Notes: a model not told the origin generated them from the letters alone. DNA of 12,576 nt from CAMBDR01 sp046597185 (GCA_046597185.1 JBKJLF010000598.1:1-12576); one strand, 5' to 3'. Positions 1-7,329 are shown, numbered from the stretch's first letter. Numbers and translations: made by a program.

Positions 1-51
1 ATAATGCGCGCACCTTAAAATTTGAATTACCCTACCGGGCCAACCCAAACT

Positions 52-1887
52 ATGTCCAATACTAAACGCGCAATTCGTAATATCGCCATCATCGCTCACG
101 TTGATCATGGTAAAACCACCCTCGTTGACCAATTACTGCGTCAATCCGGCACTTTCCGTGAAAATCAACAAGTTGATGCACGGGTCATGGATTCCAATGA
201 CCTCGAAAAAGAGCGGGGCATTACGATTTTGTCAAAAAATTGCGCCGTTGAATATGAAGGCACGCATATAAACATCGTTGATACCCCGGGCCATGCCGAT
301 TTCGGTGGTGAAGTCGAGCGCGTGTTGTCGATGGTTGACAGCGTGCTGTTGCTGGTGGATGCGGTTGAAGGCCCAATGCCACAAACTCGTTTCGTGACTC
401 GTAAGGCCTTGGCCCTTGGTTTAAAGCCTATCGTGGTAGTCAATAAAATCGACCGTCCCGGTGCCCGTGCTGACTGGGTGGTGAATGCGACCTTTGAATT
501 GTTCGATAAACTCGGTGCTACCGATGAGCAGCTCGATTTCCCCGTGGTGTATGCATCGGCCTTAAATGGTTATGCCAGCCTGGATTCGGAAACCCGCGAA
601 GGCACCATGAATCCGCTGTTTGATGCAGTATTGCAACACGTTCCGGTGCGTGATGATGATCCGGACGGCCCACTGCAATTACAAATTTCTTCCCTCGATT
701 ATTCTTCCTACGTTGGCAAAATCGGCATTGGCCGCATCAGCCGTGGTCGTGTGCGCGCCTTGCAAGATGTGGTAATCATGAATGGCCCGGATAGCACGCC
801 AATGAAATGCCGCATCAATCAAGTGTTGTCGTTCAAGGGTTTGGATCGCGTTATTGTGGACGAAGCCATGGCGGGCGACATTGTGTTGATCAACGGTATT
901 GATGAAATCGGTATCGGCACCACCGTGTGCTCGCCTGATAAACCTGAAGCCTTGCCAATGTTGAGCGTCGATGAGCCAACCCTGACCATGAACTTTATGG
1001 TTAATACCTCGCCGCTGGCGGGCCGTGAAGGCAAGTTTGTGACCAGCCGCCAATTGCGTGAACGTCTGGAGCGTGAACTCAAGGCCAACGTGGCTTTGCG
1101 CGTGGCACCAACCGATGACGACACCATTTTTGAAGTGTCTGGCCGGGGTGAATTGCATCTGACCATTTTGCTGGAAACCATGCGTCGTGAAGGCTATGAA
1201 TTGGCCGTGTCGCGGCCACGCGTGGTGTTTAAAATGGTGGATGATGTACGCCATGAACCATATGAATTGCTGACCGTGGATGTGGAAGAAGTGAATCAGG
1301 GCGGCGTGATGGAAGAACTCGGTCGTCGTCGCGGCGATTTGCAAAACATGGAATCGGACGCCAAAGGCCGTGTGCGTCTGGAATACCGTATTCCAGCGCG
1401 TGGCTTGATCGGTTTTCAGGGTGAATTCATGACCTTAACCCGTGGCACCGGTTTGATGAGCCATATTTTTGATGAATATGCACCGGTTGACCCAGGCAAG
1501 GCAGATTTGGGCGGTCGTCGCAATGGTGTGTTGATTTCGCAAGATGACGGCGCAGCGGTAGCGTATGCGATTTGGAAACTGCAAGACCGTGGCCGTATGT
1601 TTGTCAGCCACAATGATCCGGTATATGAAGGCATGATTATCGGCATCCACTCGCGCGATAACGATTTGGTGGTCAACCCGATCAAGGGTAAGCAATTAAC
1701 CAATGTGCGCTCGTCTGGTACGGATGAAGCGGTGCGGCTGGTGCCACCGATTGTGATGTCGCTGGAATACGCGGTGGAATTTATCGATGATGATGAATTG
1801 GTCGAAATTACGCCAAAGAGCATCCGTTTGCGCAAGCGTTTCTTGAAGGAACACGAGCGTAAAAAGTCGGCGCGCGAAGCTGCGTAA
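52..1887 (+). CDS. typA: Ribosome-associated GTPase TypA/BipA
   Basis: Translational GTPase of the EF-G/LepA superfamily that binds the 70S ribosome and aids large-subunit assembly and growth under stress, notably in the cold. The 611-residue product has the family's usual length. The G domain shows AHVDHGKT (residues 15-22), RGITI (55-59), DTPGH (77-81) and NKID (131-134). These are followed by the beta-barrel and EF-G-like domains and a C-terminal region ending in a basic tail. The ATG at 52 is chosen because MSNTKRAIRNIAIIAHVDHG matches the usual family N-terminus. An upstream in-frame TTG at 22 would add ten atypical residues. No good Shine-Dalgarno sequence precedes the ATG. The gene appears monocistronic and ends just before a strong terminator. 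The protein resembles betaproteobacterial TypA closely and gives the best taxonomic hint in the window. Confidence 0.97.
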   Translation: MSNTKRAIRNIAIIAHVDHGKTTLVDQLLRQSGTFRENQQVDARVMDSNDLEKERGITILSKNCAVEYEGTHINIVDTPGHADFGGEVERVLSMVDSVLLLVDAVEGPMPQTRFVTRKALALGLKPIVVVNKIDRPGARADWVVNATFELFDKLGATDEQLDFPVVYASALNGYASLDSETREGTMNPLFDAVLQHVPVRDDDPDGPLQLQISSLDYSSYVGKIGIGRISRGRVRALQDVVIMNGPDSTPMKCRINQVLSFKGLDRVIVDEAMAGDIVLINGIDEIGIGTTVCSPDKPEALPMLSVDEPTLTMNFMVNTSPLAGREGKFVTSRQLRERLERELKANVALRVAPTDDDTIFEVSGRGELHLTILLETMRREGYELAVSRPRVVFKMVDDVRHEPYELLTVDVEEVNQGGVMEELGRRRGDLQNMESDAKGRVRLEYRIPARGLIGFQGEFMTLTRGTGLMSHIFDEYAPVDPGKADLGGRRNGVLISQDDGAAVAYAIWKLQDRGRMFVSHNDPVYEGMIIGIHSRDNDLVVNPIKGKQLTNVRSSGTDEAVRLVPPIVMSLEYAVEFIDDDELVEITPKSIRLRKRFLKEHERKKSAREAA

Positions 1888-1910
1888 AGTCGGCGCAAGT
1901 TGTTGATTCA

Positions 1911-1939
1911 AAAAAACCGCCTGCTGGGCGGTTTTTTTT
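1911..1939 (+). terminator. Intrinsic terminator after typA, probably bidirectional
   Basis: A GC stem CCGCC (1917-1921) / GGCGG (1927-1931) with a 5-base loop is followed by eight T residues. It starts 24 bases after the typA stop. An A-run of seven bases lies on the other side, so the structure also reads as a stem plus T-run on the minus strand. It could therefore also stop minus-strand transcription arriving from the cupin gene. Confidence 0.9.
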
Positions 1940-2009
1940 ACGGCAGTGGCATTGTTGTGATAATGTTGAGCAGGTTTTGAGGGCTGCGGCGGTTTTTGCG
2001 GAGCGCTAA

Positions 2010-2231
2010 ATGGCAACGTATTCCTTATTGTTACCACCACCAGATTTTTCGAATTTCAATCATACAGTGAGCGGAATCGACCCATCCAGCTTATTACGGA
2101 TCTCCCGGTACAAAATCAATGAGCCATTTTTTGGTGCCTCTGGTGCAAATCGATTTGATGCACCAGGTAAACCAGCAGAATTTAAGGCCAGATCGCTCTC
2201 AAACCAAAATAAAAATGCGTGCCGCGACTGA
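2010..2231 (+). pseudogene. 5' remnant of a RES-domain protein
   Basis: This 73-codon reading frame looks like only the beginning of a RES-domain protein, a family of NAD+-degrading toxins usually paired with an Xre-type antitoxin. The segment LLRISRYKINEPFF (from about residue 28) followed by GASGANRFDAPG resembles the RES N-terminus, where an 'L-R-I' strand carrying a conserved Arg is followed by a Gly-rich turn and RFD-P. After about residue 54 the similarity stops, and the tail (ARSLSNQNKNACRD) does not look like RES sequence. The family is normally about 150-230 residues, so most of the domain is missing. No antitoxin gene is visible nearby and there is no clear ribosome binding site. 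The call rests on motif memory only; it could instead be a chance frame in degraded DNA. Confidence 0.4.
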
Positions 2232-2311
2232 ATTACCCCATTACCCAGGTTTTGCCCGCGCCGCAAGGCGTCTGGGCATCCTCGGTATGTAAGAGGTATT
2301 CTCGTTAATCG
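2232..2311. other. Intergenic stretch between RES remnant and cupin gene
   Basis: No gene is recognised here. With the RES remnant it forms a stretch of about 370 bases (1940-2311) without an intact gene. It contains an imperfect GC-rich inverted repeat at 2254-2277 (GCCC...GGGC outer arms, GCC/GGC inner arms) with no T-run on either side, so it is not a convincing terminator. The break in RES similarity just upstream suggests an old deletion or rearrangement junction. Confidence 0.5.
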
Positions 2312-2731
2312 TCACTCCTTTGGCCCATTCGCCGCATCATACAAAGGGCGGCCTTTATCGGTCACATGCACGGTAAATAGCTTCAAGGACGTTTCCCCCA
2401 CCACTTTGAACCCGCCATGCCGGATATCCCGTAAATTCAGCATGCTGGAGCCCGTTGTCAATAGCACCGGGGCTTTGCCGGGGAATTGCACGGTGGTGCC
2501 CTGAATGACATAGGCTGCTTCAATGCCATGGTGCAAATGAAAATCCAGCGTTTCGCCCGTTTTGTATTCCGCCGTGGACACTACCACTTCCATGCCCGCT
2601 GCGCCAGACAGATCGGTACGTTTTTGTTCTACCCGTTGGGGCGAATTGCCCGTGGTTTGTGCCACCAGTCCGGAGTGAATCCCTATGCCGCATAGCAAAA
2701 TTGCGCACGTACCCAATTGTTTGGATAGCAT
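2312..2731 (-). CDS. Exported small cupin-domain protein
   Basis: A 139-residue protein with an N-terminal signal peptide (about residues 1-25, hydrophobic core CAILLCGIGI, likely cleavage after LVAQ or before it) and a single cupin barrel. Cupin motif 1 fits the consensus G-x5-H-x-H-x3-E-x6-G exactly: Gly59, His65, His67, Glu71, Gly78. The second motif is degenerate, keeping a His in DIRHGG. Metal binding in the periplasm is likely, but the substrate is unknown. The start at 2731 is preferred because AAGGA lies just upstream and it begins the signal peptide. The longer frame (to 2809) would add a repetitive SAPFSAPFS stretch and overlap the GNAT gene. It lies 62 bases downstream of that gene and may be co-transcribed. 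Confidence 0.8.
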   Translation of the reverse strand: MLSKQLGTCAILLCGIGIHSGLVAQTTGNSPQRVEQKRTDLSGAAGMEVVVSTAEYKTGETLDFHLHHGIEAAYVIQGTTVQFPGKAPVLLTTGSSMLNLRDIRHGGFKVVGETSLKLFTVHVTDKGRPLYDAANGPKE

Positions 2732-2793
2732 GATTATCCTTGAAAAAGGCGCTGAAAAAGGTGCTGAAAATTCCGGTTTTGTGAGGTCGGTTT

Positions 2794-3372
2794 TCATGGC
2801 TTGACCCACTCATCCCGGTTAATCCGGTACAGGCAGCAGGTTCGAAAGCGGCTACCTTCCGGCATCATCGGGTGGATAAACGGTTGATGTTGATCCCGCA
2901 TTCCCAGGCGGTGCATGACTGCGCGGGAAGGGGTATTTTCCGGCACCACAAACGCAACCACATGGCCCAGACCGAGCTTGTCAAACGCAAAGTCGAGCGA
3001 GGCGCGCGCGCCTTCGGTGGCATAACCCTGATGCCAGAATTGGGGAGCCAGCCGCCAGCCGACTTCCACACATGGGTAGGCCGGAATTTCCGGGCGTGGC
3101 ACCAACAAACCAATAAAGCCAATAAACTCGCCCGTGGCGCGCAATTCTACTGCCCAAAAACCCCAGCCATATTCATTGAAATGATCTTGCAACCGGGTCA
3201 TGATGCCATCGCTGACTTCAGGGGTCACCACGGAGGGGAAAAATTCCATCACCCGTTCGTCGCCATTCATCGCGGCAAATGGCGCGCTATCACTGGCTTG
3301 CCATGGGCGCATGCGCAGGCGTTCGGTTTCTAGAATCACGGCGGGTTCAATTTTGGGGGCAACTTGGCTCAT
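2794..3372 (-). CDS. GNAT N-acetyltransferase, RimJ/RimL-like
   Basis: A 192-residue cytoplasmic acetyltransferase that should transfer acetyl from acetyl-CoA to an amino group; the substrate cannot be told from sequence. It opens with the RimJ/RimL-type segment ILETERLRMRPW (residues 13-24). It carries the acetyl-CoA pyrophosphate-binding motif A in QFWHQGYATEGA (111-122, Q-x-x-G-x-A form) and the typical NTPSRAVMHRLGM helix (146-158) with the conserved Asn and the Leu-Gly-Met/Phe turn. The start at 3372 is preferred: an AGG lies a few bases upstream and a promoter lies directly behind it. The longer frame to 3522 would run into the 3' end of the ATPase gene and has no family-like residues. 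It is probably not part of the copper operon. Confidence 0.9.
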   Translation of the reverse strand: MSQVAPKIEPAVILETERLRMRPWQASDSAPFAAMNGDERVMEFFPSVVTPEVSDGIMTRLQDHFNEYGWGFWAVELRATGEFIGFIGLLVPRPEIPAYPCVEVGWRLAPQFWHQGYATEGARASLDFAFDKLGLGHVVAFVVPENTPSRAVMHRLGMRDQHQPFIHPMMPEGSRFRTCCLYRINRDEWVKP

Positions 3373-3392
3373 AGCGTACCTGAATTTGGCAA

Positions 3393-3428
3393 AAACTCGA
3401 TCATAATCGAGAATGCCACCCTGAGCAA
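3393..3428 (-). promoter_or_regulatory. Sigma-70-like promoter of the GNAT gene with palindrome on the -10
   Basis: On the minus strand TTGCTC (3428-3423) and TATGAT (3405-3400) are separated by exactly 17 bases, predicting a start near 3393 and a leader of about 21 bases. The -10 hexamer lies within a perfect inverted repeat, CTCGAT-CATA-ATCGAG (3396-3411), a good shape for a repressor operator. This gives the acetyltransferase its own promoter in the 118-base gap after the ATPase gene. Confidence 0.6.
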
Positions 3429-3490
3429 GATTCAAACACGTTATTTCGGTTGTTGCGATATTGCCTGAAAATTGACTGCTTTGTATTGCG

Positions 3491-5761
3491 TCAGGTTTTG
3501 CTGCGTGCGAGGCGCAGCGCATTGAATATTACCGACGCCGAACTAAAACTCATGGCGGCAGCGGCAATCATGGGTGAGAGCAACCAACCGGTTAGCGGGT
3601 AGAGCGCTCCCGCTGCAATCGGAATGCCCAGCGCATTGTACAAAAACGCGAACAGTAGATTTTGCTTCATATTGCTGACGGTGGTTTGAGAAATCACCAG
3701 CGCTACGGTAATGCTGCGCAAATCGCCTTTTACCAGCGTAACCTGGGCGCTGTTCATGGCCACATCGGTGCCAGTGCCCATGGCGATGCCAACATTGGCT
3801 TTGGCCAGTGCAGGTGCGTCGTTAATGCCATCACCCGCCATTGCCACAATATGCCCGGCTTGTTGCAATTGTTCGACCAGAGCCAATTTGTCGGCCGGTT
3901 TGACTTCGCCATGCACCTGCGTAATGCCCAACTGCGCCGCCACCCCCTTGGCCGTGGTGATACCGTCACCGGTTGCCATAATAATTTCAAGGCCGGCGGC
4001 GCGCAGGCTGGTTAATGCTTCCGGCGTGCTGGCTTTGATCGGGTCGGATACCGCCAACAAGCCAATCAATTGCCAGCCATTGCCTGAGTCCGCGATTTTT
4101 ACCCCGGCCACTTTCGCCCCGGTGATTTTCGCCAAATACATCACGCTGGCACCTTGCGAGCGCAAGCTTTCGGCTTGCTGATTCAGGCGCTCAAGGGGTA
4201 CGCCAATTTGCTGCATCAGTGCGCCACTGCCCAGCGCATACTGCTGTGCGCCAAGCCGCCCTTGCACCCCGATTCCGGAACCGGATTCAAATTCCTGTGC
4301 TGGCTCCAGCGTTAATTTGGCGGCCCGCGCCGCGCTGACAATGGCGCTGGCCAAGGGGTGTTCGCTGCCTTGGTTCAGGCTGGCCGCGATTTGCAAGATT
4401 TGTTCCGAAGTATAGCCCTCATCGGCGATGGCGCATTGAAACCGGGGGTGGCCTTCGGTCAGGGTGCCGGTTTTATCGATGATCAGGGTATCAATTTTGC
4501 ACAGGTTTTCAATGGCGGCGGCATCGCGAAATAAAATGCCTTGGGTGGCGGCGCGGCCACTGGCCACCATGATCGACATTGGCGTGGCCAGGCCCAGCGC
4601 ACAAGGGCAGGCGATGATCAGTACCCCGACCGCGTTGATCAAACCATAGACCCAGCCCGATTGCCCGCCAAACCAACCCCAGGCAAAAAACGTCAGCACG
4701 GCGATACCCATGACCGCCAGCACAAAATACCCGGCTACCGCATCGGCCATGCCTTGCATCGGTGCGCGCGTGCGCTGCGCTTGCGCTACCATTTGCACGA
4801 TTTGCGCCAGCATGGTGCTTGAACCGATCCGCTCCGAACGCATCACCAGCGCGCCCTGAATATTCAAGGTGGCACCGATGACTTTATCACCGGCTTGCTT
4901 GCCGACGGGCAGTGCTTCGCCGGTGAGCATGGCCTCATCAATGGTGCTACTGCCTTCGGTGACCACGCCATCGACCGGCACTTTTTCTCCGGGGCGAATG
5001 CGCAGCAAATCACCGACATGGACGTGGCTGATCGGAATATCCTGTTCGCTGCCATCGGGCGCAATTTTGCGGGCGGTTTTCGGGGCCAGTTGTAGCAGCG
5101 ATTTAATGGCAGCGGAAGTTTGCGAGCGTGCCTTCAGTTCCAGCATTTGGCCCAGCAAGGTGAGTGAAATAATCACGGCCGCCGCCTCAAAATACACCGC
5201 CACCCGGCCCATGCTGATAAACGATGGCGGAAACAGTTGCGGGGCGAGGGTGGCAACCACGCTATACACAAACGCCACCCCGGTGCCGATACTGATCAAG
5301 GTCCACATATTGGGTTCGAGCAGCATGATCGACTTTGCGCCACGCACATAAAACGGTGCGCCAGCCCACAGCACCACCGGGGCAGAAATCAGCAATTCAA
5401 CCCAGCTTTGCTGGTTGCTGGAGGGCATCAAGGCCGGCCCTTGCAGTTGATGGCCAAACATGGCCAGCACAAACACCACCAGGGTCAGCGGCAGCGTGAA
5501 CCAAAAGCGCCGGGTAAAGTCGCGCAGTTCGGGGTTGTCGTCATCGGCCAGCTCGGGCATGACGGGTTCGAGCGTCATGCCGCACTTGGGGCAATTGCCG
5601 GGCTGGTTTTGCCGTACCTCGGGGTGCATCGGGCAAGTATATAGCGTCGCCTCGGGTGCAGATGTTGCCTGCGCCGCTGATTCTGCTACTGGCTCTGCTG
5701 TGGCAGCATGATGGTGATGATGGCTGCATTCGGCATTGTTGGTTTTGACAGCTTGATCCAT
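3491..5761 (-). CDS. copA: Cu(I)-exporting P1B-type ATPase, CopA family
   Basis: A 756-residue inner-membrane pump that uses ATP to move Cu(I) out of the cytoplasm. The N-terminus has a His run (residues 14-18) and then a heavy-metal-binding domain of the YTCPMHPEVR...CPKCGM type (41-62, Cys43, Cys57, Cys60). No classical GMTCxxC HMA domain is present. Catalytic features follow in order: TGE of the actuator domain (280-282), the membrane CPC metal site (385-387), the phosphorylated Asp429 in DKTGT, the HP dipeptide (468-469) and GDGINDAP (643-650). The Cu(I)-class transmembrane signatures YN (708-709) and MSFSS (737-741) assign it to P1B-1. The start at 5761 is set by GGAGGGA just upstream; the longer frame adds a basic stretch overlapping the previous gene. 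It is last in an operon, 22 bases after the methyltransferase-like gene. Confidence 0.95.
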   Translation of the reverse strand: MDQAVKTNNAECSHHHHHAATAEPVAESAAQATSAPEATLYTCPMHPEVRQNQPGNCPKCGMTLEPVMPELADDDNPELRDFTRRFWFTLPLTLVVFVLAMFGHQLQGPALMPSSNQQSWVELLISAPVVLWAGAPFYVRGAKSIMLLEPNMWTLISIGTGVAFVYSVVATLAPQLFPPSFISMGRVAVYFEAAAVIISLTLLGQMLELKARSQTSAAIKSLLQLAPKTARKIAPDGSEQDIPISHVHVGDLLRIRPGEKVPVDGVVTEGSSTIDEAMLTGEALPVGKQAGDKVIGATLNIQGALVMRSERIGSSTMLAQIVQMVAQAQRTRAPMQGMADAVAGYFVLAVMGIAVLTFFAWGWFGGQSGWVYGLINAVGVLIIACPCALGLATPMSIMVASGRAATQGILFRDAAAIENLCKIDTLIIDKTGTLTEGHPRFQCAIADEGYTSEQILQIAASLNQGSEHPLASAIVSAARAAKLTLEPAQEFESGSGIGVQGRLGAQQYALGSGALMQQIGVPLERLNQQAESLRSQGASVMYLAKITGAKVAGVKIADSGNGWQLIGLLAVSDPIKASTPEALTSLRAAGLEIIMATGDGITTAKGVAAQLGITQVHGEVKPADKLALVEQLQQAGHIVAMAGDGINDAPALAKANVGIAMGTGTDVAMNSAQVTLVKGDLRSITVALVISQTTVSNMKQNLLFAFLYNALGIPIAAGALYPLTGWLLSPMIAAAAMSFSSASVIFNALRLARSKT

Positions 5762-5783
5762 GATGCTTCCCTCCGGATGGGTT

Positions 5784-6434
5784 TTAGCTTGATTGGGCTG
5801 CGGGTGAAAATCGCGGCAGAAAACGCGGCGTGCGGGTGGCGTAAGCTTGCCAGACACGGCCAAACTGCGCCGCCATTTCCGCTTCTTCAGTTTTCGCCAG
5901 CCGCGCATACATGAAGAGCAAAATCGGAAACATGATCAGCGTCAACAAGGTTGGCCATTGCAGTAAAAAGCCAAACATGATGAGAACAAACGCAATGTAT
6001 TGCGGATGGCGAATCCGGGCATACGGGCCAGTGCTGGCCAGTTGCTGGTGACGTTGGGCAAAATACAGCACTTGCCATGCATTGGAGAGTAGATAAAAGC
6101 CGAAAGCCAGGAAAATTGCACTGGCAATGTGCAAAAAGCCAAAGTGCGGATCGCCTGTGCTGCCCAGCAGGGTTGACCAAAGATGCCCGGAATTATGGGC
6201 CATTAAATCCAGGCCCGGATAGCGGGTTTGTAACCAGCCGGCCAGTAAATAAATCGTCAGTGGGAAGCCATACATTTCAGCAAACAGTGCAACAATAAAG
6301 GCAGAAAACGCGCCAAAACTGCGCCAGTCACGCCCGGTGTGCGGTTTGAAAAACGTAAAGGCAAAGAAGATAAAGATGGCGGAATTGAGTAACACCAGGC
6401 CCCATAGCCCATACGCGGATTCACTCTGGTTCAT
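5784..6434 (-). CDS. Isoprenylcysteine methyltransferase-like membrane protein
   Basis: A 216-residue polytopic inner-membrane protein of the ICMT/PEMT-like family. Several hydrophobic segments precede the family's C-terminal cofactor region. That region begins at GPYARIRHPQYIAF, with the conserved R-HP-Y that contacts S-adenosylmethionine in ICMT structures. It continues after another membrane segment with RLAKTEEAEM and a final YATRTPRFLP. True prenylcysteine substrates are not expected in this bacterium, so the methyl acceptor is unknown. AAGGAG lies upstream of the ATG at 6434, and the in-frame extension to 6563 runs back through the previous gene. It sits 10 bases after the DUF2933 gene and 22 before copA, so it is surely co-transcribed. 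Such genes recur in metal-resistance islands, but I know of no settled function. Confidence 0.85.
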   Translation of the reverse strand: MNQSESAYGLWGLVLLNSAIFIFFAFTFFKPHTGRDWRSFGAFSAFIVALFAEMYGFPLTIYLLAGWLQTRYPGLDLMAHNSGHLWSTLLGSTGDPHFGFLHIASAIFLAFGFYLLSNAWQVLYFAQRHQQLASTGPYARIRHPQYIAFVLIMFGFLLQWPTLLTLIMFPILLFMYARLAKTEEAEMAAQFGRVWQAYATRTPRFLPRFSPAAQSS

Positions 6435-6444
6435 AATCTGCTCC

Positions 6445-6726
6445 TTATTGAGTGCGTTCGGATTGGGGTGTGGTCGGTACGCTTGACTGCTTCGGCGTAG
6501 CATCATCCTGCTGACCATGCTGATGATGGCTATCATGTCCATGACCATGATGCATAAACACATGCATCAAGGGGCAGGCCAGTAGCAACAGGTAAGGCAA
6601 TACACTGAGCGTGTGGGCCAAGTGTTCGGTGAGTAAAAAATAACCCGCCACCCCACCTAAAACCAGTAAGCCAACGGCATAGCGCGAACCCCAAAAACGA
6701 GTGTGTTCCGGTGGGTTGGGTTTCAT
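6445..6726 (-). CDS. DUF2933 family His-rich membrane protein
   Basis: A 93-residue protein with two hydrophobic segments (about residues 16-33 and 42-58) followed by a His-rich tail, including HHGHGHDSHHQHG. This layout (short N-terminus, paired membrane helices, CPLMHxFMHHGHG) matches the DUF2933 family. The His cluster could bind copper or another metal at the membrane surface; the function is not established. A good ribosome binding site, AAGGAGT, precedes the ATG. It lies 12 bases after the Met-rich gene and 10 before the methyltransferase-like gene, a tight operon arrangement that supports a role alongside the copper ATPase. Confidence 0.85.
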   Translation of the reverse strand: MKPNPPEHTRFWGSRYAVGLLVLGGVAGYFLLTEHLAHTLSVLPYLLLLACPLMHVFMHHGHGHDSHHQHGQQDDATPKQSSVPTTPQSERTQ

Positions 6727-6738
6727 GGCAGTGACTCC

Positions 6739-7203
6739 TTATTTTTCGCCAGCTTGCATACGATCCATCATCATTTGCATCATGGTTTCCATCATCTCCA
6801 TGCGCTTTTCCATCATTTGGTGCTTATCGGCCATATTCGCCGGCATATTCCCTGCCATATTCGCCCCGTCTTTTTTCATGCCGCCCATTTTCATGTCGGC
6901 CATCATGCCCATGCCTTCTTTCATCGCTTTCATGTGGTCAGCCATCAGGGCCTGGCGTTCTTCCGGGGTTTTGGCGGCCATCATTTTTTGGTGCATCTCG
7001 TGCATGGCTTTCATTTTGTCAGCCATCGGATCTGCCATCTTGGCATCGGCTTTGCTTGCCTTGGCAGGCTTGGCCGCTGCTGATGCCATGGCTGAGCCGG
7101 ATGCACTGGGGTGATGGGCTTTGTGTTCGTCCTTGTCTTGCGCCAAAACATGGGTGCTAAAAATCATGCAGGCGGCGAAGAATGCGATATTGAAAAATTT
7201 CAT
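6739..7203 (-). CDS. Met-rich periplasmic protein, probable copper binding
   Basis: A 154-residue exported protein: signal peptide (residues 1 to about 21, ending THVLA), a short charged His-containing region, an Ala/Lys-rich stretch, and a long helical body with about 30 Met. Repeated MxxM/MM pairs occur, for example MKAMHEMHQKMM, GMMADMKMGGM and MMQMMMDRM. Clustered Met is typical of Cu(I)/Ag(I)-binding periplasmic proteins, and the operon context supports that. The middle segment TPEERQALMADHMKAM also recalls Spy/CpxP-like helical proteins, so a chaperone-like fold is possible. Two adjacent ATG codons exist; the second (7203) gives the better spacing to AGAGGA, while 7206 would add one Met. 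First gene of its operon, behind the FNR-type promoter. Confidence 0.8.
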   Translation of the reverse strand: MKFFNIAFFAACMIFSTHVLAQDKDEHKAHHPSASGSAMASAAAKPAKASKADAKMADPMADKMKAMHEMHQKMMAAKTPEERQALMADHMKAMKEGMGMMADMKMGGMKKDGANMAGNMPANMADKHQMMEKRMEMMETMMQMMMDRMQAGEK

Positions 7204-7238
7204 CATGAGTCCTCTAATTTTGATTATAAAATGCACAC

Positions 7239-7287
7239 AAATTTAATTATACTCCTGTATTAAAGTTAGTGTTTGATTTAGATCAAA
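7239..7287 (-). promoter_or_regulatory. Promoter with FNR/ANR-type site for the second copper operon
   Basis: A perfect palindrome TTTGAT-TTAG-ATCAAA (7272-7287) contains the exact FNR/ANR consensus TTGAT-N4-ATCAA (7273-7286). On the minus strand a consensus TATAAT lies at 7251-7246, predicting a start near 7239. The palindrome centre (7279.5) is then about 41 bases upstream, the standard position of a class II FNR-activated promoter, and no good -35 is present, as expected there. The leader to the ATG at 7203 would be about 36 bases. CRP-like or DNR-type family members bind similar sites, so the exact regulator is uncertain. Confidence 0.65.
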
Positions 7288-7329
7288 TATAAATAGAATA
7301 GCTTTGAGTGAGGCGTGATGTGGCCTGGC

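Noticed and set aside
1..51. Promoter of typA
   Set aside because: The first bases (ATAATG) could be the end of a -10 hexamer, but its upstream part lies outside the window, so it cannot be supported.
679..1344. 221-codon minus-strand open frame inside typA
   Set aside because: It is antisense to a fully conserved GTPase gene, has no recognisable domain, and is explained by typA codon usage.
2254..2277. GC-rich inverted repeat as terminator of the cupin transcript
   Set aside because: The stem is interrupted and has no T-run on either strand.
2732..2809. Longer N-terminus of the cupin gene with a SAPFSAPFS repeat
   Set aside because: A proper ribosome binding site and signal peptide start at 2731, and the extension would precede the signal peptide and overlap the GNAT gene. 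The 12-base repeat here is more likely non-coding.
3373..3522. Longer N-terminus of the GNAT gene
   Set aside because: It would cross the 118-base intergenic gap containing a promoter and overlap the ATPase 3' end, and has no family similarity.
6703..7083. His-rich plus-strand open frame
   Set aside because: The His codons are the reverse complement (CAT) of the Met codons in the Met-rich gene; it is a shadow, not a real His-rich protein.
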